A program made the position numbers and the translations under genes. 64,000 bases of DNA from contig NZ_JAHXGQ010000001.1 of assembly GCF_019375475.1 (NCBI RefSeq), positions 868,001 through 932,000 of the forward strand, written 5' to 3'. The stretch is from Saccharothrix obliqua (lineage in GTDB: Bacteria > Actinomycetota > Actinomycetes > Mycobacteriales > Pseudonocardiaceae). Shown one piece after another: positions 27,401 through 35,811 of the stretch. How positions within the stretch are numbered: the stretch's first letter is position 1; each line of letters starts with the position of its first letter. The notes below the pieces were generated by a model. The model was not told the DNA's origin, made no database searches, and saw nothing but the letters and a program-made list of their open reading frames with translations.

Positions 27401-28879
27401 TCAGCGATCCCAGTCGCCGATCACCGGGGGCGCGGTCGCGCCGGGTGCGCCGAACACGTCGTCCGGGTCGGGCTCCAGCAGGTAGGACGGCGTCTGGTGC
27501 TCGACGTCCTCCTCGCCACGTGCCACCGGGGGCGCGAACCCGCCCAGTCCGCCGACCGGACCGCCGCGCCCGCCCCGTGCCGGCGCACCACCCGGCCTCC
27601 CGCCGCCCGACCCGCTCTTCCCGGCGTCGCCCCGCACACCGCTGACCGGCCCGCCACCGACCGCCCCACCGCCGCGGGCCTGTCCCGGCACTCCGGCGAC
27701 CCCCTTGCCGCTCACGCCGCCACCGCCGCGCGCACCACCACGCGCGCCGCCACCGGTCCCGCCGCCCGCGATCCCGCCGCCCGCGATCCCGCCGGCCGTG
27801 CCGGCCGCAGTCGCGCCCTTCCGCTCACGGTCCGCTTCGGACACCCGGTTCACCTCGGCTGCCCGGTCCACCGCGGCAGCCGCGGTCCGCCCACCGGGCG
27901 GCGGAACCGGCACGTGCCCCGTCCCGCTGGGCTGCGTGACGCCTACCGGCGGCTTCGCGTCCACAATGGACTTCTCAGTACGCGGAACCTCTTCGGTGCC
28001 GGCGGATTTCGTGGTGTCGTGCGACATCGGCCGCACGGGTGCGTGATCGTCGGTCCCGGACCGGGCCGTGGACTCGGCCGAGACCTGCTGCTGTTGTTGT
28101 TCAGGGGGCGGGGGAGCGAACGCGGGTTGGGCGGCGGCGGTCTGGGCCACCGTGCGGTCGTACGTCTCGACCACCCGCGCGGCCTCCTGGTGGTCCCGCT
28201 GCTGCTGCTCGAACAAGGCCCGGTCGGCCGCGACCTGCGCCGCGAACCGAGCCGGGTCGGTGATCGACATCAACCGGGCGTTGGCCGCTTCCACGTCGAA
28301 CGGCTCCGCGGGCGGCGGGACGCTGTTCTTGGCATCCGTCAACGCCCGCGCCTGCTGCGTGAACAACGTGCCCGCGAGCTGGGCGGACACCCCCGTCTCC
28401 CCGGCCCTGTTCCCCAGTGCGGCCAACGCGCGCCGGGCGCCGTCACCGGCCTCGCCGCGCCAGTCGTCCTCGCTGTCGGTGATGGCCTTCGCGATGGCCT
28501 CGTGGAAGGCGGTCAGCGTGTTGCCGACCCGGGTCCACGTGGTCCCCATCTCGTCCACCTGCCCCGGGTCGACCTCCTCGTGCACGCTGTCGTAGAGCTG
28601 CTGGTGCGGGATGCCCGGGTAGTGCGCCTCGGGAGCGGCCGGCGCGGTGCGGGTGAGCGCGCTCTGCTGCTTGAGCTGCGCCGCCTGGTGGTCGAGCAGG
28701 TCGTCCAGCCGACCGGCCGCGCTCAACGTGTTGACCACGAAGGCGAGCGGGCTGTCGCTCAACCCCCGCTCGGCCATGAGCCGCCGCATCAACTGGTCGT
28801 CCGTGTAGGACTCGGAATGCCGGTTCAACCCGTAGCGGTCGTAGGCGTCCGGCGGTAATCCGGAGGTCCCCTCGGTCAT
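27401..28879 (-). CDS. PPE/EspB-like ESX secretion-associated protein
   Basis: A 492-residue protein. The N-terminal half is helical, with a WxG-like region (TTWTRVGNTLTAFHEAIAKA, then ITDSEDDWRGEAGDGARRAL) as in PPE or EspB-type type VII substrates. The second half is a long low-complexity Gly/Ala/Pro/Gln linker (GGGIAGGGTGGGARGGARGG). The C-terminal tail, EEDVEHQTPSYLLEPDPDDV followed by FGAPGATAPPVIGD, is one I recall as conserved among PPE-like proteins of Pseudonocardiales. No signal peptide is seen, in keeping with ESX export. GGAGGGG lies before the ATG at 28879. It follows the DUF3558 lipoprotein gene by 21 bp in a four-gene unit. Confidence 0.8.
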   Translation of the reverse strand: MTEGTSGLPPDAYDRYGLNRHSESYTDDQLMRRLMAERGLSDSPLAFVVNTLSAAGRLDDLLDHQAAQLKQQSALTRTAPAAPEAHYPGIPHQQLYDSVHEEVDPGQVDEMGTTWTRVGNTLTAFHEAIAKAITDSEDDWRGEAGDGARRALAALGNRAGETGVSAQLAGTLFTQQARALTDAKNSVPPPAEPFDVEAANARLMSITDPARFAAQVAADRALFEQQQRDHQEAARVVETYDRTVAQTAAAQPAFAPPPPEQQQQQVSAESTARSGTDDHAPVRPMSHDTTKSAGTEEVPRTEKSIVDAKPPVGVTQPSGTGHVPVPPPGGRTAAAAVDRAAEVNRVSEADRERKGATAAGTAGGIAGGGIAGGGTGGGARGGARGGGGVSGKGVAGVPGQARGGGAVGGGPVSGVRGDAGKSGSGGGRPGGAPARGGRGGPVGGLGGFAPPVARGEEDVEHQTPSYLLEPDPDDVFGAPGATAPPVIGDWDR

Positions 28880-28900
28880 GTCCCCTCCCAATCGGTATCG

Positions 28901-29452
28901 CTACGGAAGCCTCGGTTCCACGAGTTCCGCCACCTGCTTGGCGAGCGCGCAGGGATCGTGGTCGGTGCCGACCGCGTTGACGACGACGTCCACCCGCGAG
29001 CTGTCCGTGACGCCGAGGAAGATGCCGCAACTCCGCATCTCGTCGAGGAGTTCCCGAGCGGCTCGGCCGTTGACCGAGGTCTCCTTGATCTCCCCGCCGT
29101 TGGGCTGCACGCCGGACAGGCCGGTGTTCGTCCGCACGGCGAGGACGAAGGCCGCCTTCTGCGCCGTGAAACTGCACGCGGCGGCGGTGCCGAGCTTCTT
29201 CCGCTCGGGTTCCCGGCGGTACCGCCCCAACACACCCTCGGCTTCCGGTCTGGTGACGAGGCCGCACGGGTCCGCGTCCGCCAACGACACCTTGGAAGGC
29301 GTGGTCCCGGTGGTGGTGCTCGCGGAAACGCGCGGCGGGCTGATGTCCGCGGTGGACGCGCGTCTGGCGATCCCCGGCACCACCTCGGTCGCGCACGCCG
29401 TCAGGGCGAGCAGCGAGGTCATCACACAGGCCAGGCGAAGACGAGAGTTCAC
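28901..29452 (-). CDS. DUF3558 family lipoprotein
   Basis: A 183-residue predicted lipoprotein with basic start, hydrophobic core and lipobox LLALTAC (Cys20). The mature part has the DUF3558 pattern: DPCGLVTRPEAEGVLG, an AAACSFTAQKAAFVLAV strand, and a C-terminal helix DHDPCALAKQVAELVE. Four mature Cys could form two disulfides. DUF3558 lipoproteins are common next to ESX/PPE genes in Pseudonocardiales and mycobacteria; their function is unknown. It lies 16 bp after the WXG-type gene and 21 bp before the PPE-like gene. Confidence 0.85.
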   Translation of the reverse strand: MNSRLRLACVMTSLLALTACATEVVPGIARRASTADISPPRVSASTTTGTTPSKVSLADADPCGLVTRPEAEGVLGRYRREPERKKLGTAAACSFTAQKAAFVLAVRTNTGLSGVQPNGGEIKETSVNGRAARELLDEMRSCGIFLGVTDSSRVDVVVNAVGTDHDPCALAKQVAELVEPRLP

Positions 29453-29468
29453 AGGTGCTCCCGGTCGT

Positions 29469-29876
29469 TCAGGCGCTGAGTACGGAGCCGCCGGTCGATT
29501 TCAAGTTCTGCGCGCGGTCCTCGTCGGTCGCCTGATAGGCGTTCATCGCCTGCTGGACGTCGTCGGCGAGCGACCGCAGGTCGGAGATCAGCCGTTCGAG
29601 CGCGGCGAAGAACCCCTGGTCGCGATCGGTCGCGATGGAGGCGAAGAAGGGCCGGTAGACCCGGGCCGCGGGAGTGGTGCCGATCGGCGGTTCCTGTTCC
29701 AGGACGGAGCGTTCCGCCAGGACCAACTGCACCGAGGCGAGGATCTCGCTGATGGCGCTCAGGAGCGCCTGCCCGCCGGACGGGCTGATGGAGAACCCCG
29801 CCGCGGTGGCGGCGCGGAAGTCGGCTACCGCGGCTGACATGCCGTGGACGCCTGTGGTGAGACCGCCTGTCGTCAC
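29469..29876 (-). CDS. WXG100-like/ESX accessory protein
   Basis: A 135-residue helical protein without signal peptide or Cys. The central region (SISPSGGQALLSAISEILAS, then VQLVLAERSVLEQEP) and the later helix (FFAALERLISDLRSLADDVQ, then QAMNAYQATDEDRAQNL) give a helix-turn-helix-hairpin pattern and a YxxxD-like end (YQATDED) typical of type VII substrates. A classical WxG turn is missing. The start is a GTG at 29876 with GGGAGG close upstream. It is read with the DUF3558 and PPE-like genes and probably forms a complex with one of them. Confidence 0.7.
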   Translation of the reverse strand: MTTGGLTTGVHGMSAAVADFRAATAAGFSISPSGGQALLSAISEILASVQLVLAERSVLEQEPPIGTTPAARVYRPFFASIATDRDQGFFAALERLISDLRSLADDVQQAMNAYQATDEDRAQNLKSTGGSVLSA

Positions 29877-29978
29877 TGTCCCTCCCCGCAGGGCACTTGC
29901 TATGACATTCGGTATGAATTGAGCTGCTATGCTTATCAGGCCACAGCTCGGACGTAGAGTACGGCTGGTCGGTTTCGT

Positions 29979-30719
29979 TCATCCAGGTGATCCTCGGGCC
30001 AACTGGGTGATTCTCTTGACCAGCTCTGCGTGATCGGCCGGGGTGTAGACGGTACCTGCCGGGCTGTTTCCGTTATCCGGAATGATTGCGTATCTACCGG
30101 TGTCCGTGTCCAGGTAGGTCACGGAACCGAGGTCTTCTCCATGTGAGACGACCGTGAAATAGCCCGCGCCCGTGCGTGGCCGGCGGAGTACGGTCGCCGC
30201 GACCGTTCGGGCGCTCGGCGCGGCCGGTTGCACGCGGGACGTGAAGCGGAAGTCCGAGAAGTCCTCGTCCGGGGTCGCGGGGCTGGTCGGGACGGTCACG
30301 GCCGTGCTCGGACCCGGCGGCACCGGTGGCAGCAGCCCGACCAGCTCTGCCACCACGTCCTCGGGCGCGTGGCGGTGGAAGGCGATGGACTCGTCCCGCT
30401 CCACGGCGACCAGGCCGGCGTCGCCGTCGGCCACCGCCAGGGCCACCTGCCGGGCGCCGCCGGAGGTGCCGACCAGGGCCGTGGTGAAGCGGCCCTCGGC
30501 GAACAGGCGCACGGCCTCGACCAGCTCGGGCGCGAACGCGTGGGGGCGCACCAGGTTTCGCGCGGCCAGCGAGTGGTGTGCCTCGGCGACCACCGCGATC
30601 CGTTCCTCGCGTGTCGTGCCGTGGTGCCCTATGACGAACGGGAAGCGTCGCACGTTCACCTGCAACGCGGCGCCGATCACGTCCAGTTCGGCGAAGCCGA
30701 ACTCCAATTCCGCCACCAC
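29979..30719 (-). CDS. EspG-family ESX secretion-associated chaperone
   Basis: A 246-residue cytosolic protein with the EspG pattern: an N-terminal FGFAELDVIGAALQVNVRRF, RNLVRPHAFAPELVEAVRLF, a GYFTVVSHGEDLGSVTYLDT strand pair and a C-terminal helix DHAELVKRITQLARG. EspG proteins bind the tip of PPE-type substrates and keep them soluble before export by the ESX machine. It heads the four-gene unit EspG - WXG-like - DUF3558 - PPE-like (102-bp gap to the next gene). The machine genes (EccB, EccC, EccD, MycP) are not in the window, so this unit must use one encoded elsewhere. The start is a GTG at 30719. Confidence 0.88.
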   Translation of the reverse strand: MVAELEFGFAELDVIGAALQVNVRRFPFVIGHHGTTREERIAVVAEAHHSLAARNLVRPHAFAPELVEAVRLFAEGRFTTALVGTSGGARQVALAVADGDAGLVAVERDESIAFHRHAPEDVVAELVGLLPPVPPGPSTAVTVPTSPATPDEDFSDFRFTSRVQPAAPSARTVAATVLRRPRTGAGYFTVVSHGEDLGSVTYLDTDTGRYAIIPDNGNSPAGTVYTPADHAELVKRITQLARGSPG

Positions 30720-31079
30720 TCGAAAACCCCACCTCGCCCGGACGACGGGCCTAATACTGTCAGTGGCGGGTCGGGTGCTTACCCTCTTTGTGCGGCCTCG
30801 CGGTTCTTACGCTCCAATGGGCCACGATCTCCATCGTGTGGTGCCACTGCGGCTCCCCGATGTAACGGAGCCCATTCCGCAGAACTATTCGGTATCCCGT
30901 GGATTATAGGGGTTCCGCCGCACGCGCGGCTGCCAAACAGGGGAATCGTTGATCGGCGCGCCGGAGCGGTTACCGTACACCGAGCGGGGGATGCGGTGAA
31001 CGCCCAGCGTCACCGAGGGGTCGAGGCGAGGAACGCCCGCCCGGCGGCACCGTTCCCCGCAACGAATCGCTGACCTGCG
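30720..31079. other. Intergenic region upstream of divergent EspG and GH3 genes
   Basis: About 360 bp with the promoter of the EspG unit (near 30740-30790, minus strand) and leader DNA of the beta-glucosidase gene. Apart from the CebR-like box starting at 31080 I see no repeat, RNA gene or convincing small gene. It is less GC-rich than the neighbouring coding DNA, as expected for a regulatory region. Confidence 0.5.
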
Positions 31080-31093
31080 CGGAAGCGCTCCCA
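31080..31093. promoter_or_regulatory. CebR-type operator
   Basis: cggaagcgctccca matches 12 of 14 positions of the known CebR operator TGGGAGCGCTCCCA. It lies 83-96 bp upstream of the beta-glucosidase ATG. CebR is the LacI-family repressor released by cello-oligosaccharides in Streptomyces and relatives. Confidence 0.65.
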
Positions 31094-31175
31094 TAGGAGT
31101 ATTGACCGGATGCCCCGGCGGCTCCACCATCGGGCGGGACACCGCCGCCGCACCCCGCCGAGGAACGGACCGCAG

Positions 31176-33176
31176 ATGTCCCGCAGACACCTGAGCACCG
31201 CACTCGCCGCCCTGCTCGCCGCCGGCCTGACGACCGGCGCCACCACACCGGACCGCCCCGTGGTGGGCGAACCACGCCTGGAGCACGGCTGTGCCCGCAT
31301 CGAGCAACGCCTGCCCGAACTCGCCGACTGGCCGACCGTGCGCACCCGGGTCCGGTCCGGACCGGGCGACGAGGAACGCGTGCGCCGGATACTCGACTCC
31401 ATGACCCTGGCCGAGAAGGTCGGCCAGATGACGCAACCGGAGATCCAGTCCATCACCCCGGACGAGGTGCGCCGGTACGCCATCGGCTCCGTCCTCAGCG
31501 GTGGCGGGTCGTGGCCCGGCGGGGACAAGCACGCCTCGCCGCGGGACTGGCTCGCGCTGGCCGACGCCTATTGGGACGCGTCGAAGGGCACCCGCCTCGG
31601 CGTGCCCGTGCTGTGGGGCATCGACGCCGTGCACGGCAACAACAACGTGTTCGGTGCGACGGTCTTCCCGCACAACATCGGCCTGGGTGCGGCGCACGAC
31701 CCGTGCCTGGTGCGCGACGTGGCCGCCGCGACCGCCGACCAGGTCCGCGTCACGGGCCAGGACTGGACGTTCGCGCCAACCCTCGCCGTGGCTCGCGATG
31801 ACCGCTGGGGCCGCACCTACGAGGGCTACGCCGAGGACCCGCGGATCACCCGCGCGTACGGCTACGAGGCCGTCCGCGGCCTCCAGGGCGACGGCCGCCG
31901 CCGGGTCGACGTGCTGGCCACCGCCAAGCACTTCATCGGCGACGGCGGCACGATCGGCGGCAAGGACCAGGGCGTCAACCCGTCCTCCGTCGCCGACATG
32001 GTCAACACCCACGGCCAGGGCTACTACGGCGCGCTGGCGGCGGGTGCGCAGACCGTGATGGTGTCGTTCAACAGCTGGGACAACGCCGAACTCGGGATCG
32101 CCGAGGGCAAGCTGCACGGCAGCAGGCACGTGCTCACCGACGTGCTCAAGGCGAAGATGGGCTTCGACGGCCTCGTGGTGTCGGACTGGAACGGCATCGG
32201 GCAGGTCGAGGGCTGCACCAACGCGAGCTGCCCCCGTGCGATCAACGCGGGCGTGGACGTGGTGATGGTGCCCACCGACTGGAAGGCGTTCATCGCCAAC
32301 ACGGTCCAGCAGGTGGAGAGCGGCCTGATCCCGGTGGCGCGGATCGACGACGCCGTGACCCGCATCCTGCGCGTGAAGCTGCGCGCCGGTGTCCTGGACG
32401 GCGAGCGGCCCTCCGCGCGTGCGCACGCGGGTTCGGCAAAAGCCTTGCAGGCCAAGGAACTCGCCCGCAAGGCGGTCCGGGAGTCGTTGGTGTTGTTGAA
32501 GAACGACCGGCACGTGCTGCCGCTCAAGCCGCGCGCCAAGGTGCTCGTGGTCGGCAAGAGCGCGGACAGCCTCCAGAACCAGACCGGCGGGTGGACGTTG
32601 AGCTGGCAGGGCACCGGCAACACCAACGCCGACTTCCCCGGCGGCACCACCGTCCTGAGTGGACTGAGCGACGCGCTCGGCGCGGAGAACGTGGTGTTCT
32701 CCGAACACGGCGACGTGGACCCGAAGGGCTTCGACGCGGTCGTCGCCGTGCTCGGTGAGACCCCGTACGCGGAGGGGCACGGCGACATCGGCGAGCGCAC
32801 GCTGGAAGCCGCCCGGCAGTACCCGGAGGACGTGGCCGTGCTGGACCGGGTGCGCGGCCGGGGCACACCGGTCGTCACGGTCTACCTGTCGGGCCGCCCG
32901 CTGCTGGTCAACAAGGAGCTGAACCGCTCGGACGCGTTCGTCGCGGCGTGGTTGCCCGGCACGGAGGGCGGCGGCGTGGCGGACCTGCTGGTGCGCGGGC
33001 GGCACTCGTTCCGGGGCACGCTGCCGTACTCGTGGCCGCGCGCCGCGTGCCAGTCGCCGCTGAACGCCGGCCAACCCGGCTACGACCCGTTGTTCGCGCC
33101 GGGCTACGGCCTGCGGTCGGGGCAGCACGGCGACGTCGGCCCGCTGCCCGAGGACGCGCCGGAGACCTGCGGGTGA
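31176..33176 (+). CDS. Secreted GH3 beta-glucosidase / exo-beta-glucanase
   Basis: A 666-residue exported glycoside hydrolase. A signal peptide (MSRRHLSTALAALLAAGLTT) precedes the GH3 barrel and the C-terminal alpha/beta sandwich. Conserved features: MTLAEKVGQMTQPEIQSITP, LGVPVLWGIDAVHGNNNVFG, the KHFIGDG motif, the nucleophile Asp337 in GLVVSDWNGI, and SLVLLKNDRHVLPLKP opening the second domain. The sequence pattern is that of exo-1,3/1,4-beta-glucanases (as in plant ExoI). It should release glucose from beta-glucans or cello-oligosaccharides outside the cell. The start at 31176 has GAGGAA 10 bp upstream. The CebR-like box predicts induction by cellobiose. Confidence 0.93.
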   Translation: MSRRHLSTALAALLAAGLTTGATTPDRPVVGEPRLEHGCARIEQRLPELADWPTVRTRVRSGPGDEERVRRILDSMTLAEKVGQMTQPEIQSITPDEVRRYAIGSVLSGGGSWPGGDKHASPRDWLALADAYWDASKGTRLGVPVLWGIDAVHGNNNVFGATVFPHNIGLGAAHDPCLVRDVAAATADQVRVTGQDWTFAPTLAVARDDRWGRTYEGYAEDPRITRAYGYEAVRGLQGDGRRRVDVLATAKHFIGDGGTIGGKDQGVNPSSVADMVNTHGQGYYGALAAGAQTVMVSFNSWDNAELGIAEGKLHGSRHVLTDVLKAKMGFDGLVVSDWNGIGQVEGCTNASCPRAINAGVDVVMVPTDWKAFIANTVQQVESGLIPVARIDDAVTRILRVKLRAGVLDGERPSARAHAGSAKALQAKELARKAVRESLVLLKNDRHVLPLKPRAKVLVVGKSADSLQNQTGGWTLSWQGTGNTNADFPGGTTVLSGLSDALGAENVVFSEHGDVDPKGFDAVVAVLGETPYAEGHGDIGERTLEAARQYPEDVAVLDRVRGRGTPVVTVYLSGRPLLVNKELNRSDAFVAAWLPGTEGGGVADLLVRGRHSFRGTLPYSWPRAACQSPLNAGQPGYDPLFAPGYGLRSGQHGDVGPLPEDAPETCG

Positions 33177-33195
33177 CGAGCGTGGCGCGGCGGGC

Positions 33196-34071
33196 TCACC
33201 GCCGCGCCAACCCGCTCGCCCGCGGCGTGGCCGCGCGACCCCCGGTCTGCGCAACGACGAGCGCGGCGAGCACGACCACCGCGCCGGCCACCTGCGCCGC
33301 GGTCAGGTCCTGGCCGAGCACGAGCCACCCGACCGCCGTCGCCACCACGGGGCTGAGCAGGCCGAGGAACGCCACCTCGGTGGCGGGCAGCACCCGCACG
33401 CCGCGGAACCACAGGCTGTACGACACGGCCGCGCCGAACACCGCCAGGTACGCGTACCCGGCGACGTTGGCCGCGGTGAGCGCGGGCGGCGGGCCCTCCA
33501 GGAGCAGGGTGACGGGCAGGAGCAGCAGGCCGCCCGCGACCAGCTGCCAGCCGGTGGTGGCGAGCAGCGGCGCGGGTGAGCGCCAGCGCTTGCCCAGCAC
33601 GGTCCCGAACGCCATCACCACCGCGCCGCCCAGCGCCGCCGCCACGCCCAGCCAGTCCAGGGCGGCGTTGGCCCGCAGCACCAGCAGGCTCACGCCGGCC
33701 ACGCCCGCGATCGCGGCGAGCGACACGCGCAACGTCATCCGCTGCCCGAGCAACGCGGCCGACAGGCCGGCGACCACCAGCGGCTGCACCGCGCCGACGG
33801 TCGCGGCCACGCCGCCGGGCAGCCGGTAGGCGGCGAGGAACAGCAGCGGGAAGAACGCGCCGATGTTCAACGCGCCCAGCACGAGCGACCGCCACCACCA
33901 GTCGCCCGCCGGCAGCCGCCGGGTGACCGCGACCAGCAGCAGCCCGGCGGGCAGCGCGCGCAGCAGGCCGGCCAGCAGCGGGCGGTCGGGCGGCAGCCAC
34001 TCGGTGGTGACGTAGTAGGTGGTGCCCCAGATGGCGGGACCGAGCGCGGGAAGCAGTCGGTTGCTCAGCAC
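33196..34071 (-). CDS. EamA-family (DMT) transporter
   Basis: A 291-residue inner-membrane exporter with ten predicted helices in two EamA repeats. Typical stretches are PAIWGTTYYVTTEWLPPDRP at the N-terminus, FLAAYRLPGGVAATVGAVQP in repeat one and LPATEVAFLGLLSPVVATAV in repeat two. DMT members export amino acids, nucleosides or drugs. The frame runs further upstream, but TACTTT (34083-34078) lies 6 bp before the GTG at 34071, which suggests a leaderless start and gives the normal length. It is divergent from a MarR regulator with palindromic boxes between them, so it is probably the regulator's target. Confidence 0.9.
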   Translation of the reverse strand: MLSNRLLPALGPAIWGTTYYVTTEWLPPDRPLLAGLLRALPAGLLLVAVTRRLPAGDWWWRSLVLGALNIGAFFPLLFLAAYRLPGGVAATVGAVQPLVVAGLSAALLGQRMTLRVSLAAIAGVAGVSLLVLRANAALDWLGVAAALGGAVVMAFGTVLGKRWRSPAPLLATTGWQLVAGGLLLLPVTLLLEGPPPALTAANVAGYAYLAVFGAAVSYSLWFRGVRVLPATEVAFLGLLSPVVATAVGWLVLGQDLTAAQVAGAVVVLAALVVAQTGGRAATPRASGLARR

Positions 34072-34081
34072 CAGCCCAAAG

Positions 34082-34131
34082 TATCTCAGCGCTAAGGTAA
34101 CCCTCCGGTGATGTTCCTCACCGCTAAGCTT
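34082..34131. promoter_or_regulatory. MarR operator region between exporter and regulator
   Basis: The 18-mer tatctcagcgctaaggta (34082-34099) is a near-palindrome (14 of 18 positions equal to its complement) centred on AGCGCT. A second related site, ctcaccgctaagctt (34117-34131), repeats the CTCA(G/C)CGCTAAG word. They overlap the TACTTT promoter of the exporter and the TAAGCT promoter (34125-34130) of the MarR gene. Confidence 0.65.
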
Positions 34132-34138
34132 GCTCGGC

Positions 34139-34636
34139 ATGGGAGACCACGTGGACCTCGTGCTGGACCAGTGGCACGAGCGGCGGCCCGACCTCGACGT
34201 CTCGCCGATGGCCGTGCTGGGACGGCTGTCCCGGCTGTCCCGGTTGGTCGAGGGCGAGCAGCGCAGGACGTTCGCGCGGCACGGGCTGGACCGGGCCACG
34301 TTCGACGTCCTCGCGACGTTGCGGCGCAACGCGCCACCGCACGCGCTCACCCCCACCGAGCTGATGCGGTCCTGCATGGTCACCTCCAGCGCCATCACCC
34401 AGCGCCTGGACAAGCTGGAGGCACGCGGCCTGGTCGCCCGCGCGCCGAGCGACGTCGACGGGCGCGGCGTGGTGGTCGCCCTGACACCGCGGGGGTACGA
34501 GCTGATCGACGCGGTCATGCCCGACCACGTGGCGACCGGGCAGCGCCTGCTCGCCGCGCTGGACACCGCCGAACGCGCCGCACTGGCGACGACGCTGCGT
34601 GCCCTCCTCGAATCCCTCGAAGGCGCCGACGGCTGA
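34139..34636 (+). CDS. MarR-family transcriptional regulator
   Basis: A 165-residue regulator. The winged helix covers about 45-115: FDVLATLRRNAPPHALTPTE, LMRSCMVTSSAITQRLDKLE and LVARAPSDVDGRGVVVALTP. Long helices at both ends form the dimer. MarR proteins usually repress a neighbouring exporter and themselves until a phenolic or other small molecule binds. The ATG at 34139 is 8 bp after TAAGCT and lacks a Shine-Dalgarno sequence, so the mRNA is probably leaderless; GTG/ATG starts at 34130 are less likely. Palindromic boxes in the divergent promoter support autoregulation and control of the EamA exporter. Confidence 0.93.
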   Translation: MGDHVDLVLDQWHERRPDLDVSPMAVLGRLSRLSRLVEGEQRRTFARHGLDRATFDVLATLRRNAPPHALTPTELMRSCMVTSSAITQRLDKLEARGLVARAPSDVDGRGVVVALTPRGYELIDAVMPDHVATGQRLLAALDTAERAALATTLRALLESLEGADG

Positions 34637-34690
34637 GCCCGCGGGCCGGCATGGTGGTACGCGTCACGTCGTCGACGAAGGGGGAGTGAC

Positions 34691-35035
34691 GTGCGGCGGA
34701 TCGCGGTGATCGGCGCGGCGGTGCTCGCGACCGGTCTGCTGGGTGCGGTGCCGGCCGGTGCGGCGGTGAGCCCGCACTGCCAGGAGGACGGCTACTGCCT
34801 GTTCTCCGGGGTCGGGTTCGGCGGCACGCGGGCGGTGCTGCCGGCGGAGCACGGCTGCCGGGCGGTGTCGACGCTCGGGTTCACCCCGGCCCGTTCGGCG
34901 GCCCGCGGTTACGGCGACGGCCTGGCGTTGGAGATCTTCGCCGACACCGGCTGCGCCGACCACCTGGCGTTCGTGTACGACGAGGTGCCGGAAACCAACG
35001 CCCGGTCCTACCGCCTGGTGCCCGTCCCGGGGTGA
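34691..35035 (+). CDS. Small secreted protein, peptidase inhibitor I36-like
   Basis: A 114-residue exported protein: signal peptide to about AGA-A (RRIAVIGAAVLATGLLGAVP), then an 85-residue mature domain with four Cys. The pattern CQEDGYCLFSGVGFGGTRAV followed by a second half ending EIFADTGC resembles the gamma-crystallin-like fold of the I36/SMPI metallopeptidase inhibitors of actinomycetes. If so it would bind extracellular thermolysin-like proteases. The assignment is moderate. The start is a GTG at 34691 after GGGGGAG. It stands 54 bp after the MarR gene and 1 bp before a convergent gene. Confidence 0.6.
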   Translation: MRRIAVIGAAVLATGLLGAVPAGAAVSPHCQEDGYCLFSGVGFGGTRAVLPAEHGCRAVSTLGFTPARSAARGYGDGLALEIFADTGCADHLAFVYDEVPETNARSYRLVPVPG

Positions 35036-35036
35036 G

Positions 35037-35438
35037 TCACGGCGCGGTGCGGCGCAGCCACAGCAGGCCCAGCACCGGCAGCACCAGCGGGATGAACCCG
35101 TAGCCGCTGCCGAAGCCGGACCAGACCGTGGCGTCGGGGAACCACGCCGGCACGAGCAGGCTGACCGCGCCGACCACCACCACGCCGACGAGTTCGACCG
35201 CGCACGACAGGAACGCCACCCGCCGCGACGCGCGGCTGCCCACGGCGAGCGTCACGGTGGCCAGCACGTAGACCACGGCGGCCAGCGCCGACAGCAGGTA
35301 CGCCACCGGGGCCTGGTCGAAGCGGGTCGCGATCTGCACGGCCGACCGCGCCGCGGCGGCGAGCGCGAAGATCCCGTAGACGGCGATCAGCAGGCGGCCC
35401 GGCCCGGACCGGGTGGCCTCGGCGAGCGCGTCAGGCAT
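35037..35438 (-). CDS. Small membrane protein
   Basis: A 133-residue protein with four predicted transmembrane helices (LLIAVYGIFALAAAA, AYLLSALAAVVYVLATVTLA, FLSCAVELVGVVVVGAVSLL, FIPLVLPVLGLLWL). I recognise no named family; similar pairs of small integral membrane proteins are common in actinomycetes. Its ATG at 35438 overlaps the end of the preceding membrane gene by 8 bp, so the two are translationally coupled and probably act together. Confidence 0.75.
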   Translation of the reverse strand: MPDALAEATRSGPGRLLIAVYGIFALAAAARSAVQIATRFDQAPVAYLLSALAAVVYVLATVTLAVGSRASRRVAFLSCAVELVGVVVVGAVSLLVPAWFPDATVWSGFGSGYGFIPLVLPVLGLLWLRRTAP

Positions 35439-35811
35439 GACCGCTCCACACCTGCTGGAGGCGCAGCACCAGCACCGGCACGCTCAGGCAGCCCACCGCC
35501 AGCACGGACGCGCCCCAGCGCGAGCGCTCCGCGATCGACCAGAACCCGGCCAGCGGCAGCACGACCACCGGTGCGACGAGGTAACCGACGAACGTGGGCC
35601 CGTGGATCTCGCGGTCCAGCCCGATCAAGCGCACGACGCCGATCACGGCCTGCGCGAGCAGCCCGAGTTCGAGCAGCGCGACCGCGCCCGCGAGCCCGAG
35701 CGTGGCCCCGGTCTCCAGCGTGAGCGGCTTGTCCAGGATCGCGAGCAGCACCGACCAGGCGGCTGCCACCAGCGCCAGGACGGTCAGCGCCACGGCCAAC
35801 GAGTCGATCAC
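35431..35811 (-). CDS. Small membrane protein, coupled to its neighbour
   Basis: A 126-residue protein with four predicted transmembrane helices (LAVALTVLALVAAAWSVLLA, TLGLAGAVALLELGLLAQAV, TFVGYLVAPVVVLPLAGFWS, ASVLAVGCLSVPVLVLRLQQ). The family is not recognised. The frame continues to 35883, but GGAGG lies 5 bp before the GTG at 35811, which gives a start just ahead of the first helix. It forms a two-gene unit with the membrane protein at 35037-35438, which overlaps its 3' end. Confidence 0.75.
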   Translation of the reverse strand: MIDSLAVALTVLALVAAAWSVLLAILDKPLTLETGATLGLAGAVALLELGLLAQAVIGVVRLIGLDREIHGPTFVGYLVAPVVVLPLAGFWSIAERSRWGASVLAVGCLSVPVLVLRLQQVWSGHA

